A stretch of DNA of 64,000 nt from Torreya grandis. Taxonomy: Eukaryota; Streptophyta; Pinopsida; Cupressales; Taxaceae. The first letter of the stretch is position 1, and each line of letters starts with the position of its first letter. Shown in pieces: positions 26,091 through 37,560 of the stretch. A program made the position numbers and the translations under genes. Below the pieces are notes generated by a model that was not told the DNA's origin, made no database searches, and saw nothing but the letters and a program-made list of their open reading frames with translations. The stretch is from NCBI GenBank assembly GCA_037957365.1, contig JARHVA010004904.1, forward strand, positions 248,001-312,000. The letters run 5' to 3'.

Positions 26091-27579
26091 TGTAGACACC
26101 AAAATTACATCACACACATGCATAACTCCTTGTGTCAAAACCCCCATTGAGCCCCTTTTCAATAATAATAATTATCCTTCCTAGCCCATGCTTTTACCTC
26201 TCACACATTTAATTAATTTAAAATATTTAATTAAAAATCCTATTTAATTAAAAATCAATTATGCCACCTTACTTGGACACCTAATCCTAAGACTAATTAT
26301 TACCCTCTAAGTCACCTCAAGACTTAGTCCCCTTATCCTAACTACCCATGACTTGTTCTCATCCTAAAAATAAATTCCTAACCAACTATGTCTTTCTTAA
26401 CCTCTTATTTCTACTATTTCTTGATGGATACCACACTTGGCATGAGAAATAATATAAAATAGGATAAAAATAGCCCTTTTACCTAGTCTCATGCCATTAA
26501 CATCATTAAACCCATGGTCAACATCGACAGGATCACCAACATCGGTTACTTAAGCCAAACTCCAAACTAATGTTCAGGTCAGTAGAAATTAAGAAAACTC
26601 ATTTTTATTTGCATATAGACTTTTTTCATCCAACTTTACACATCTTGGCTTACTGTTACATTGAAAAAGTTGATCCAGATCAAGAACCAAGCTCTTGAGA
26701 ACCAATAATACATGCTTGTTTTCTCTATTCAAAGCATTAGTTTAGCAAGCCTTATTAGAGCCATCCATTTAGCACTTATCATCTAATCACCTCTTCAACT
26801 AAGTACATCACTTATTCTGTAAGTCTTTAAATAGTTACTTTATAATAATTGTATATCTACTATTTATTATTTTACACATTCCTGAATGAACCCCCATAAA
26901 GGAGTTATAAAGCTTCCACACTTATTTCCCCTTGTTCCAACACACCTAACCTTTGACTAGACCCATCCAAATAATACTCTCTCTCTCTCTCTCAACTCTC
27001 CCCAACCTTCTAGACCTGACCAAAACCATTTCCTAAACCTAGAAAAGCCTTTTGCAATCTCTTAGGAAATTATTTCCCCTACCAACATCAATTTCCCAAC
27101 TAATATCAGTCATACTTTCTCGCTAACCTTAGTGGCCTAACTGACGTTGAAAACTGTGGATTTTCAATAACCTTTCTAAAACCTACCCAAATAACTTCCA
27201 AAATAAAAACTGAATATACCACTTGCACTCTATTACTCTTTACCGCACTCAGGTTCTGAATAATGGTAACATATCTCTCTTTTACTCTCTCTTTGCTATT
27301 TATTACTCTTTTATTTCTTAAAAGTGGATTGTCATCTCTAAGGAAGTTTGACACTTCCTAGAATAAACACGTAGCTTGGCAGCCCACTCATATATCTACT
27401 AATAGATATTTTTGTGGTAGTGTTTTCTTACTTACATGTAGTCCTCCCCAGCCAAAGAGGAGTGATCAAAACATCTGTATACAACATGAAAACCAATCTG
27501 GGTTCATTCTAATCACTTATCCCTATCCTTCTTACCTATTTTTCTTTAGACTTGAAATAGGCATAATTTTAGCAGAATA
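26091..27579 (+). repeat. 5' LTR of E
   Basis: Starts TGTAGACACCAAAATTAC and ends TTTTAGCAGAATA. It matches 42329-43780 throughout, for example the segment with AATGGATACCACACTTGGC at 26425 and 42655. It contains a (CT)n run at 26976-26994 in the same place as the right LTR, and CATC/GATG words at 26515-26560 and 27080-27150. The open frame at 27106-27354 (minus) is a chance ORF. Confidence 0.92.
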
Positions 27580-27604
27580 TTTCTGACATGCTCAATGGGA
27601 CCCT
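27580..27604 (+). other. Primer-binding site of E
   Basis: TTTCTGACATGCTCAATGGG then ACCCT begins at the LTR end. It matches the site of B (TTTTTGGCATGCCCGATGGG on the minus strand) with a few substitutions, so E and B use the same primer type. Confidence 0.75.
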
Positions 27605-29009
27605 AGAGTTTTCCTTGGGTTCATTGCTTATTTTAAGCATTCATATAGGTGCGTTACAGTGAAAATTTTATTTTTTGCACTTTCTCCTTCTTGTCTCCCT
27701 CAAGGCAAAAAATTCAACATTTTATTTTTTGTTTAAGGGAAATAAACTAAAATTTCTTCTTCCTTGCCACTCTTCTTTTCTCTTTGGCTCTAAAAGAAAT
27801 TTATCATTTTTCTTATAAGTTAAAATAATCTCTTCTTTATTTCTTTCTTGCATGCACATTAAGATAATGAATTTCATTCTCTACTCATATTTCATCATTA
27901 TTTTCATTTGAATCTAAACATTTCATATTTGGGTTTAAAACTTATTGCACTTCATTGTTTGCTTGTTACATATTAGATCACCTTGTTAATTAAAAGAATT
28001 ATGAATGAGTTGTAGTATACCTAAGTTATACAACCAAATCACACTCACAAAAATAAACATCTAAAGTCACCTAAGACAAGGCCCATCAAGATTTCATCTC
28101 CTGGTGGATCATCTTACCCTACCCGGCTATCCTACTTGGATTTCACCACCAAGGGGAGAACCCACTCCATTCTCTAGTGGAGTATAAAATCTAGGCAGAA
28201 GGTATATTTTGGCTAAGTAGCCTAGCTTGGTTTCAAGTCTATGAAGTGTAGGGAGAAAGCTCCTATAACAAGATATGTACCTAGTCTAACACATATTTCC
28301 TCTTGAGCATTAAAACTAACTTGAAACTAGTTCTAGATTGCTCTCTATTACCTTCATTAACCAAAATCTCTTCTCACTATCTGATTAAGGCATAAGCCAA
28401 CATGAGACTAAAATTAATATCTAGGAGTTAATAATTAGTGGTTGTATGTTCTTTTTTTACTTTTCTATTGCCTTCTATATTTTGGAGTTAGTAAAGAAGT
28501 TTTTCCATTGATTCACAAAATCAACACTATTTGTAATACTTAGGTTATATAACCTATTATATTAGGTTTTTTGAGTGTTTTTTCTTCTTAAACAGACCTC
28601 TTGCATCCTTTGTTTTACCTATATTCTACCTCTAGGTTTCTAAAATGTTAGATTTTCCATCTCTTAAGATATCACAATGACTAACATCGATTAATTCCAC
28701 TGATGTCGACAAAGTTTAGCCTACCAACATCGATTAATCCCATCAATGTTGACAAAATTTGACTATCGACATCGATCAAGTGATTGAAATTGGTGACTAT
28801 GTAATTTTAATTTACTCAAAATAATAAGATAAAATAACCTACTTACCTACACCCAAACTTAGATTTTCCTTATTCTATCACTAATACAAAGTATTAAGAC
28901 TATTTATACTTATTTTTGCATGGTATTGACATGAGCACAAGCCAAAATTCTTGATAATTACACAAGTTTGAAACCACTTCCACCTTCCCCTCTTGTTGTT
29001 GATTATGTC
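27605..29009 (+). other. Leader of E
   Basis: About 1.4 kb of non-coding sequence between the primer-binding site and gag. It is T-rich in its first 400 bp and contains a short tandem repeat at 28683-28800. No open frame of note. Long leaders are usual in Tat/Ogre elements, and some carry an extra upstream ORF, which I do not see here. Confidence 0.6.
28683..28800 (+). repeat. 43-bp tandem repeat, about 2.7 units
   Basis: Units start at 28683, 28726 and about 28768, each with AACATCGATTAAT or GACATCGATCAAG and a following TGATGTCGACA-type word in inverse orientation. Each unit could therefore fold on itself. The same ACATCG core is scattered elsewhere in E. Confidence 0.75.
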
Positions 29010-30805
29010 ATGGAGAATACTTTAGATACAAATCATACTCCCATCCCTAATCAAATTCCCATTTTACTTAAAGGAGATCAAGATTTTTCTAAATTTATTG
29101 ATCATAATATGGTAACCCTTCAGCATTACCTTTCTATGAGCTGAACCCACAATTCTTTGAGTGGCCCACTATATGGTATGTCAACCTATCTAATGGAGAC
29201 AAATTCAGTTTTAGATATCTCCACTATTTTCCCCATGGTTACTCAAACCACCACTTTGACAAGTAACCCAACCTTAAACAATGTCCAAAGTTTAGAATCG
29301 CTAACTACCCAATCCCAACTAAACCTTGGTGTGACTTCCCTACTTTCACAACCACAAAAAGTTCAGTCAAGTCTCATCCCATTTTAGAATTTGGTGGTAC
29401 CTATTCCATCAACTCTCAAACCTATAATTACTTGAGTTACGAATCACCCTTCATCTAGTATAACCATGCCAATAACGCAACCTATAATAACAACATCCAA
29501 CCAAAGCATAATATCTAATCCAACAGGACAATCCCCTTTTCTTTTTGCCCCTTGCTTATGATTCATTATCCTTATGTCATACCAACACAACCTTAGAAAG
29601 CTATGTCATATAATCCCTTTGCTTCCTATCAAGTTCTCCATAACTTAGGAGGTATCTCCCAAACCAATCCCCCTCTAGACCTCATTAAGATGTTGATGGA
29701 CAAGATGTCTAATCTATAGACATCTGTTTCAGGTTCAAATAATGTGTTATCTTATGATCAAATATGCAATGAACCCATCATCATTTTGTGCCTATTCACC
29801 CTTATCCAATCCAATGGGAACTCCTTAAATTTACTCATTTCTAGAGTAAAGAGGACCCATAATAACATTTATGAGCATTTAGACATGCTTGTTATTTAAT
29901 AGGGCATGATGATGCATTATTACTTTGCACTTTCCCTATGTCTCTTTTGGGTGTTGCTTTGGATTGGTATATCTCTATAACTAAACACTCCCTTTTCTCA
30001 TTTACCCAACTTGCATAAATATTCCTAAACCATTTCTCTATTAACATTTCTAAAAAGGTTTCTATTATAGACCTTTATTCTATTAGACAATTTGATGATG
30101 AGTCTATTGTAGATTTTGTCTCTTGCTGGAGAGGCTTGATCACTCAAATCTCCTTCTCCTTACCCTAACCTAAGCTTATTGAACTCTTATCGATGGCATG
30201 TGATAAGCACATTTCATCCACACTATGAGTACAAAATTTTTGCACATTTGATGAGGCCTTAACAATGGCACAAAAACTCAAGATTCAGGCTATAGATGAA
30301 GTTAAAGTTTAGTTGTGCAGTAAGAATGTCAATTCCAAATAAAATGACTCCTCTTATTCTAAAAATTATCCTTCTAACCAAAAATCTAAAGGCTCCACTA
30401 ATGTGGTGGTCATTAAATCAGCTTCTTCCACAACCACAAACCAACCTAATTCCTTGACTTCCTAAAATCTAACCAAGTAATTCCAACAACGGTATGAACA
30501 AAGACAATAAACTCCCATTAACAAGTCATATACTTTCATTTTAGAAAAACTATTAAAATAAGGTATCATAACCCTTCCTCAAATCAAACCTCCTATATGG
30601 TTTAACCCCTCCCATCCTATTCCAACTTGGTACAAGGAGGATGAGTTTTGTAGCTACCATCGAGTTAAAGTCCATAATTCTAATAACTGTAAAACATTCA
30701 AGAACATTGTTCAAGACATGCTTGATAGGGGTGATCTTGTCTTGGATAATCCTAATGTGCTTGATAATCAAAATATGGATGTGTTCAAATAACCTTTTCC
30801 TAACC
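29010..30805 (+). pseudogene. E gag polyprotein (broken)
   Basis: The start is taken as the ATG at 29010 (MENTLDTNHTPIPNQIPIL), in frame with the open piece 29157-29387. The gag core lies at about 29900-30310: LCTFPMSLLGVALDWYISI, then DLYSIRQFDDESIVDFVSCW, then DEALTMAQKLK. This is the retrotransposon gag domain pattern. A CSYHRVKVHNSNNC module with TFKNIVQDMLDRGDL at 30640-30760 is the Tat-type C-terminal Cys/His module. Frameshifts at about 29560 and 30310 and several TAG/TAA stops break it. The overlapping frames at 30553-30807 (minus) and 30641-30838 (plus) are shadows. Confidence 0.8.
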
Positions 30806-30834
30806 ATTCACCCAATCAAAATATTTTTTAGACC

Positions 30835-31497
30835 ATGACTAACTCATGTGATCATAATATCCATATGGTTAATATGGTCTTTCCTTTACCTCTAGTTCAA
30901 CCTCTCCCACAACAAGAAGCACCCATTTTATTGACTCCTCCCCCACAGTCAATGGCATTTATTTTTCCCATTCTTCCTCCTCACGTAGGAGAGCCTATTT
31001 CAGCCATTCCACTCCCATGTGAGGAAGAGACTCCTTTACCACTCCTTTTGCCATCAGAGGAGCCTGTATTGCTAGTTCCTTTTGCACCAATGTTACCTAT
31101 GCTCTTACCACCTGAAGACCACACCTTACCCATTACACAACCACATGTTGAGGGAAACATCATTCCTATGTTATACCCCCTTAAGGAACCCTCTTTGCCT
31201 ACCTCTTCTGCATTGATAGAGATTAATACCCCACCCACTCCACCTTTTCACTTAGAAGAGTTAGTGTTATCTATTCCTACATTAGATGAGAGACCTATTG
31301 TGCCTACTCAATTTCTACCAATTTTACCACTTATTTTACCTATAGAAGATCATACTTTACCTATTCTTCACCCACATGTTGAGGGAGTAATTATACCTAT
31401 GCTCTACCCCCTTGACGAAGCCTCTTTGCCTACCTCTCCTCCACCATGGAAGACCATGCCTCTTCTCTTGTCTCTATCGAAGAAGACCCTATTGTAG
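30835..31497 (+). CDS. E Pro-rich gag-protease spacer ORF
   Basis: This is the longest clean frame in the window, 220 codons from MTNSCDHNIHMVNMV. It is very rich in Pro, Leu and Ile and is built of repeating blocks: LPPEDHTLPITQPHVEG (near 31105) recurs as LPIEDHTLPILHPHVEG (near 31340), each followed by IIPMLYPL. It lies just after the gag Cys/His module and was almost certainly part of the gag polyprotein; the ATG is internal. Low complexity explains the lack of stops better than present-day selection does. Function unknown, probably an unstructured spacer. The minus frame at 30981-31238 is its shadow. Confidence 0.6.
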   Translation: MTNSCDHNIHMVNMVFPLPLVQPLPQQEAPILLTPPPQSMAFIFPILPPHVGEPISAIPLPCEEETPLPLLLPSEEPVLLVPFAPMLPMLLPPEDHTLPITQPHVEGNIIPMLYPLKEPSLPTSSALIEINTPPTPPFHLEELVLSIPTLDERPIVPTQFLPILPLILPIEDHTLPILHPHVEGVIIPMLYPLDEASLPTSPPPWKTMPLLLSLSKKTLL

Positions 31498-33020
31498 CTC
31501 TTTCTCATCTTTGGCCCAAAGTAGTAAATACCAAAAATTTCCTTTTCTCTCAATCACCTTAGCCTTCTAAAGAAGCAATCGTAAGGCCTACGTCAACTTC
31601 ATCTAAACCCTTCTCATGGTTGGTGAAAAGTCTAGAATTTCTTGACTTCATGAAGTTAGATCACATGACATTTTGGGATTGACTTAAAACTCCTTATCCT
31701 ACACAATCAATGTCAACCTTTATCACCAATCCTCTCACTACCCTTTACCCTAAGGTATTTGACAAAGCTAGAGCTTCTTCACCACAATCACTAGAAGCTC
31801 ATCCATCTATGTCATAACCCTCACCCTCATAGGCATCTGACACATTAAAGTAGATCAAGTCTTTAGGCATATGGCCCATCTCTAATCTAATTCATCCACA
31901 AGTGAAATTATATCTAACTCTACAACCACAAGTTTGAGTTTCATAGCCTGAACTACAAAAAAATGTTAAGCTTCCTAGATCTTGTTGATCCTTCCCTTTT
32001 TAACCCTCAACTTTATCATCAATTTTGGGACCGCACCCCTCTACTTTAGTTGGAGTATTGTTAATCTAAGTGAAACAAAAGGATAAGTTACCTCCACTAC
32101 TACCTCTACCACATAGTAGGCCTTTCACATCTAAAACCATGATAACTAACACCAAGAAAGTGTTAGTAAAACATGTAACTTCACTACCACCAAATAAGGT
32201 ACCATATAGAATCACCCTTGTGACTCCTAAACAAAAGAAGGTGTCCACTACTGTTTCCATAATAAGTGCTAACCCACTCACATGATCTCAGATATTTTTC
32301 TTATGTCATTTATTACAATCTTCCATAATAACTCTTCCTCTCGTTAAGCCTTATATCCCTCTTAGATCTAAGCCATCTTGGTTTAATGATGCATAGGTGT
32401 GTCTATATAATCATTCACCTAGACATGATACTGAGAGTTGTAAAGCTCTCACAATAATCATTTGATAACACTTTGATGTTGATACTCTCTTTGTTAATAC
32501 TCCTATTAACCTTCTTATTATTCTACCTCTGGCATCCATAATGCCTCATACTGGTCCACCTAAATTCAAACCCAAAGATGTTTTCATACCCCCTTTGCCA
32601 CCTCCTTCACCTATGTTTTAGATCAACATAGTTAATGTGGCCACACGGTCACAAAACTAGAAAGATAAAGGTAAGGAAAAAAATCACCACTCCTTGGGTT
32701 CATCCCTTTTCCAAAGAAAATCCTCCTTTGAATCCAAATATTTCCATCGTAGGTGTCCCAAAACCAACATCTTTAGACATTATTCAAAGATCAATGGTAA
32801 AACAGTTTTACCAAACTCTTATGAAAATGTCATTGTATGAGTTAATTAAAAAATCACCCCAAAATCATCAAGCTTTGATTAGTTCCTTACAAATAGTTGA
32901 GGTGTAACCTGATGATCCCTAACCTCTTGTAGCTTTGGTTAGCTCTCTTAATTTTGTCTCCCTGATTTCCTTCAGTAATTCAAAAATTCCACTTCAACAC
33001 CCTAAAGATCAGGATTCTAC
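31498..33020 (+). pseudogene. E gag-protease linker with a second Cys/His module
   Basis: A broken frame with Pro/Ser-rich stretches. At about 32370-32540 it reads PSWFNDA then VCLYNHSPRHDTESCKALTI, again the Tat gag C-terminal module (C.YH...GH....C..L). The open pieces at 32070-32285 and 32635-32907 belong to the same region, and the one at 32935-33120 runs into the protease. The minus frame at 32066-32281 is a shadow. Confidence 0.6.
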
Positions 33021-33420
33021 CCTTTTTATTACCACATATATTGATCAAACTTATGTCAAAATCATAATGATCAATGGGGGAGATATTATTAATATTAATT
33101 CTACCCATGCCTACAAATAGCTAGCTCTTCTTGACAATTACATGTCTCAAACCGATGTAGTGCTCTGCTCCTTTAACAATACCACAACTACTACGATGGG
33201 CACTATTGTCTTACATATCCATGTAGGTCCCCTCACAATTCTTGAGCTCTTCCATGTATTAGAAGGAGAGTTCAAATATAAAATACTACTTGGATGACCT
33301 TGGATACATGTTATGGCATGTGTACCCTCAACTTTGCACCACTATATCAAGTTTGAGCATAATGGGTAAGTGCATGTTATACCCATGAACCCACCTCCAT
33401 TTAAAACAGGTAACATGAAT
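33021..33420 (+). pseudogene. E aspartic protease
   Basis: The region reads YVKIIMINGGDIININSTHA (catalytic site, with Asn-Gly-Gly where Asp-Ser/Gly-Gly is expected), then TMGTIVLHIHVGPLTILELF, YKILLG, PWIHVMACVPSTLHHYIKFE. The block PWIH.M..VPST.H...KF is a strong signature of Tat/Ogre proteases. The catalytic Asp is apparently replaced and there are stops, so it is inactive. It follows the gag linker and precedes a long spacer to RT. Confidence 0.85.
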
Positions 33421-34475
33421 TATAGACCCAATGATGTTCTCATTCCATTAAATACATCATCTTCTCCACATGATACTTCTAAAGCTTCCACAAGCTCCAC
33501 TACCCTGGTTACATAGATATTAGCAACACAAATTCCTAACAAAGATCCCATGGAGGAAACTTTTAAACGTTTGTCACTCAGAGAATATAGTTTGTTGATG
33601 CTTGACATGTTCCATACTCCACAAGAGTATGGAAAGCTTCATATGCACCCAAATTATGATCCTTGTATTGGGATGGTCATCCCTTATGGTCCCCCTAACC
33701 TTTAAACTAATTTCACATATGGGGGAATTGATTAGGCTCTTATTGTCAACAATCCAACCTCTTCCGCATAACCATTTACCTGTGACTTCTCTTTTATGAG
33801 AAAACCTAGTTTTGCTCACACCTATATTTATATGTGTGCCTAAAAAGGATTTGGTTTGGGTCATTATGAGCAGGGTGCTCATATGCCCATTGAATATCCC
33901 ACTAGTAAAACCATTGAAAATGCCAAAAAGAGGCATGGAGTGGGTTATGCCAAACCAACTAAACTCACCAAAACTTTTCATGTACCAATTATTAAAGAGT
34001 TAGTCTCTCCTTCTCCACCTTCTTCTCCACCATCACCTATCGAATTAGAGGTATCTATATCTCCTATTTTTTTAATAAATGCCATCCATTTGGGTCTTCT
34101 CACCTATCACCAGGGTAAGGAAACAAGGTCCCTTCCTCTCATTTATCTTGAAATGATTGATGAAGACTCTCCTACTGTAAACACTATCCAATGTCAAGAT
34201 GATGATGCTATTCTCACATACATGGGTGTAGATGATTCCTATATCCAATGATCACCCCCATCTAAAACACAAGCTATGTTAAATGAATTAACCATTGACA
34301 TCAATTTTCCCTCTCATGATAACTCTTGCATCCTCAATATTGGTCAATCTTTGGATTCTTTTGAGCAAGCTAATTATGCCACATTTATTAATAACCATAG
34401 CAAATCCTTCACTTGGTCTTATAATGACTTGCCTAGTAGTGACCCCTCTATAGACACCCATAACATTGTTACCAA
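33421..34475 (+). pseudogene. E protease-RT spacer
   Basis: About 1 kb between protease and RT, with open pieces 33856-34251 and 34276-34479. It reads GHYEQGAHMPIEYPTSKTIE, a Ser/Pro run (PSPPSSPPSPIELE) and INFPSHDNSCILNIGQSL. In Ogre elements a spliced intron is known in this region, but I see no convincing splice sites. Minus frames at 33420-33608, 33574-33981 and 34288-34665 are shadows. Confidence 0.65.
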
Positions 34476-35260
34476 TTGAGATGCTAAACTTGTTAAGCAT
34501 AAGTTTTGCAAAATGCATCCTTGTATTACTCTCCTTATCAAAGAAGAGATCCAACACCTCCTTTATGTTAACTTTATCTAACCCATCAACTACCTGCAAT
34601 GGGTTTCCAATATTATTCCTATCACAAAAATAACTAGAGGAATCCAAATTTGTACTAACTACCATGACCTAAACCTCACTTGTCCAAAAGATGACTTCTC
34701 ATTGCCAAGTATCGACCAGCTTGTTTATCTAATAGCTAGCCATGAGATGCTATCACTTATGGATGAGTTCTCAAGATATAATCAAATCATGGTTGCTCAT
34801 GAGGATCAACACAAGACAACTTTCATTACCCTATGGGGGACTTCTTGTTATCAGGCCATGCCTTTTGGTTTGAAGAACACTCGTGCCACCTACTAATGTG
34901 CTATGACTTACATCTTCCATGATCTCCTAGACAAAATTATGGAAGACTACGTGGATGACTTACTCAGAAAGTCTAAACTTTGCCAAGATCACTTGATGAT
35001 TCTCAAAATCATATTTACTCATCTCTTCCAATATAACGTTTAACTAAACCCAAAGAAATGTGTCTTTGGTGTCATTTTTAGTAAGCTCTTAGGCTTTATC
35101 ATTTCTATTAATGGTATTAAAGTCAAACCTACTAAGGTTTGAGCAATATTAGAGATGCCTCCACTTATTAATATCAAGTAACTCCATAGCCTACAATGCA
35201 AACTTTATTCAATCCATTACTTCATCTCTAAATTGTCAGATGGTTACCAAGCCTTTCACC
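34476..35260 (+). pseudogene. E reverse transcriptase
   Basis: The fingers and palm can be followed: QWVSNIIPITK near 34600, CTNYHDLNLTCPKDDFSLPS near 34655, then SLMDEFSRYNQIMVAHEDQH, WGTSCYQAMPFGLKNTRATY and the catalytic EDYVDDLLRKSK at 34942-34980, so the YVDD motif is intact. Next come LNPKKCVFGV (35045) and the thumb-like KPTKV.AILEMPP. It copies element RNA to DNA. Three or more in-frame stops (TAA, TAG, TGA) make it dead. It belongs to the same lineage as the scrap at 2-115. Confidence 0.9.
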
Positions 35261-35760
35261 ATCTCCTAAAAAATTATGTCTCCTTCCATTAGAATAAATA
35301 TTGCTAGGAAGCTTTTGATGCACTCAAACAATATCTTCTTTCCCCACTAGTTCTCATTCCACCTAAGGAAAATCAGCCTTTCTACCTTTACATCTCTAGA
35401 ATAGATCATTCTTTGGGTACTATGATTGCACATCGAGATGATCAACATATAGAACAATTAGTTTACTACATAAGCCACACACTTATTGATTATGAGACTC
35501 AATATAACCAAACTGAAAAGCTTTGGTTTGCATTAGTCTTTTTAGCCTCCAAGCTCCACCATTATCTCCTAAATCACAAAACCTACATAGTCACCCATAT
35601 TGATCCCCTCAAATACATGCATTACAAGTCATATCACAACCAAGGTGTAGCTTGGTGGCTCATGCTTTTTGATTAATTTGACTTAGAGTTTATTCAACAA
35701 AATTCCATCAAGGGGAAAATGATCACTGACTAGTTAGTTATCTCCCCTTTACCTAACAAC
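35261..35760 (+). pseudogene. E RNase H, first domain
   Basis: Directly after RT: EAFDALKQYLLSPLVLIPPK, then FYLYISRIDHSLGTMIAH, YYISHTLIDYETQYNQTEK, LWFALVFLASKLHHYLLNHK and HIDPLKYMHY. This is the standard gypsy RNase H (connection to RT plus HYLL and DPLKY blocks) that degrades the RNA strand of the hybrid. The catalytic first Asp position appears as ISR in place of an expected D.S. The open frame at 35413-35676 covers most of it. Confidence 0.85.
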
Positions 35761-35799
35761 CAACCTTTAAACCTTGAATTCCTTGATGAATCCATCACA

Positions 35800-36195
35800 A
35801 TACTCTCCACCGATGACATGTATAAAATGATGATGTTATTTAATATGTCTAAATGTCAGTATAGTGGGGGTGTAAGGGTCATTCTTATTCCTCTAGATGG
35901 CAAGGCTATGCCTTTGTCATTTAAACTATATTTTGAATGTACTAACAATATGGCTAAATATGAGGCTTTGATATTAGGGATTCAAATGGATATCTTCTTG
36001 GGTATCAAATTAATAACCATCTTTGGTAACTCTCAACTAGTGGTTAATCAAGTTAATAGTTCCTACCTATGCAAAAATTAAATCCTGTAATGGTATAAAC
36101 ATCATGTAGATACGCTATTGGGATCATTTGACTCTTATCTCTTACAAACTATTCCTTGATCTACAAACAAGTTTGCTAACATAATGGCTTCACTT
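35800..36195 (+). pseudogene. E second (archaeal-type) RNase H
   Basis: It reads MSKCQYSGGVRVILIPLDGK, AMPLSFKLYFECTNNMAKYE, ALILGIQMDIFLGIKLITIF, GNSQLVVNQVN. This is the extra RNase H that marks the Tat lineage (FDGS...G.G..L..P.G, then CTNN.AEYEALI.G...G, then DS.LV..QV). The first catalytic Asp is lost. A second such domain is not present in most gypsy lineages, which is the main reason to place E in Tat. The open frame at 35818-36081 covers most of it. Confidence 0.88.
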
Positions 36196-36429
36196 GCTTC
36201 ACACATACCCTCTTCACCCTCTTCTTCAAAAATTTGTCACTGTGCATCGCTTAACATTACCCTCCTATGTATCAACTAACATCCTTTTTATCAGAAATGT
36301 AACATACAATACACATGACTTATGGTACAAGAAACTCATGGATTATCTTTCATTTTCTATTACCCCTTCTGATCTCTCCAATAATGGGTGATGTGCCTTC
36401 ATCAAAGGTGCCACTTATTACACTATACT

Positions 36430-37560
36430 AGGGGGACTTCTCTACAAGTGAGGTTTCGATGGTCTCCTCCTTAGATGCCTCACTAGTATTGAGAATCCCT
36501 TCCTTATTAAGGAATCCCATGATGGGATTTATGGTGGACATTTCAAAGGTCATGTAGTTACCAAGTGTATCCTTTAACTTGACTATTATTGGCCAACAAT
36601 CCATCAAGACTGTAGTTAATTATATTTAGTGTTGATCAAATGTCAACAACAAACTAACCTCCTTTACATTCCAAGTCATGCTTTACAAGTCACCAAAGAC
36701 TTTTGTCCCTTCTCTCAACAAGGCTTGGATCTAATTGGGGAGATTAACTCTCATTTATCTCTTTATCATTGTTGTATCATTACTGCCACTTAATATTTCA
36801 CCAAGTGGGTCAAGGCCATCCCTTTCATCTCTAATAAGGCTAACAAAATTGTTGACTTTATCAACCATCACATCATCTATCATTTTGATGTCCCACATGA
36901 AATTATAATAGATAATAATAAATATTTCAAAAACAAAACTATCTAAAGTCTTTGTGATACCTTTGGAATCAAATTAATCTTCTCATCACCATACTATCCA
37001 CAAGTAAATGGATAGGCAGAAGCTTCTAACAAAAAATTAACCAAAATTCTCATGAAGGTAGTCAATGATATGGGCAAAGATAGGCACACACATTCCCTTT
37101 GCTTTATGGGCTTACTACACTAGCATTCAAACCCCTATAAGTGCTACACCTTTTTCCTTGGTCTATGGGATGGAGGCTATTTTGTCCCTTGAGGTTTAGA
37201 TTCCTTATCTTCACATTTATCTAAAATACATACTTACTAATGATTAATTTCACCAAGAACATTTGGCTCAACTCGAGTTGCTTGATGAGAACCATCTCAT
37301 ATCCCTCAACCATCTCCAAATCTATCAAGAACATATCAAACACGCTTACAAAAAAAACATGGATTGAGATTTCAATATTGGCGATCTCATCTAGAAAGAA
37401 AATCAACATGTGACAAACATGGAAAAAAGCAAATGAGGTAAGTTTTCTCCTAATTGGCTTAGACCCTACATCATAACTCACAAGTATGACTCAGAAACTT
37501 ATCACTTTTCTTCTCTCGAAGGAAAGCTAGAACCCAAGCCTTTACATTCCTTACACCTAT
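36430..37560 (+). pseudogene. E integrase
   Basis: The zinc-binding region appears as HDGIYGGHFKGHVVTK, with YYWPTIHQDC near 36580 and a following KC. The catalytic core shows QQGLDLIGEI (first Asp, near 36725), EIIIDNNKYFKNK (second Asp, near 36905), then FSSPYYPQVNG and AEASNKKLTKILMKV (catalytic Glu, near 37020). The C-terminal part decays after 37130 with frameshifts. Integrase joins the DNA copy to the chromosome. The order RT, RNase H, RNase H, integrase is normal for Tat. The minus frame at 37221-37481 is a shadow. Confidence 0.88.

Noticed and set aside
28683..28800. CRISPR-like array
   Set aside because: Only about 2.7 units with no distinct spacers, and the context is a plant retrotransposon leader.
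27605..29009. Ogre-type upstream ORF in the E leader
   Set aside because: Looked for because some Ogre elements have one; no frame of useful length or signal found.
33574..33981. 135-codon minus-strand frame
   Set aside because: Lies antisense to the E protease-RT spacer, which has the recognisable plus-strand reading; treated as a shadow.
34288..34665. 125-codon minus-strand frame
   Set aside because: Antisense to the start of E RT, whose plus-strand motifs are clear.
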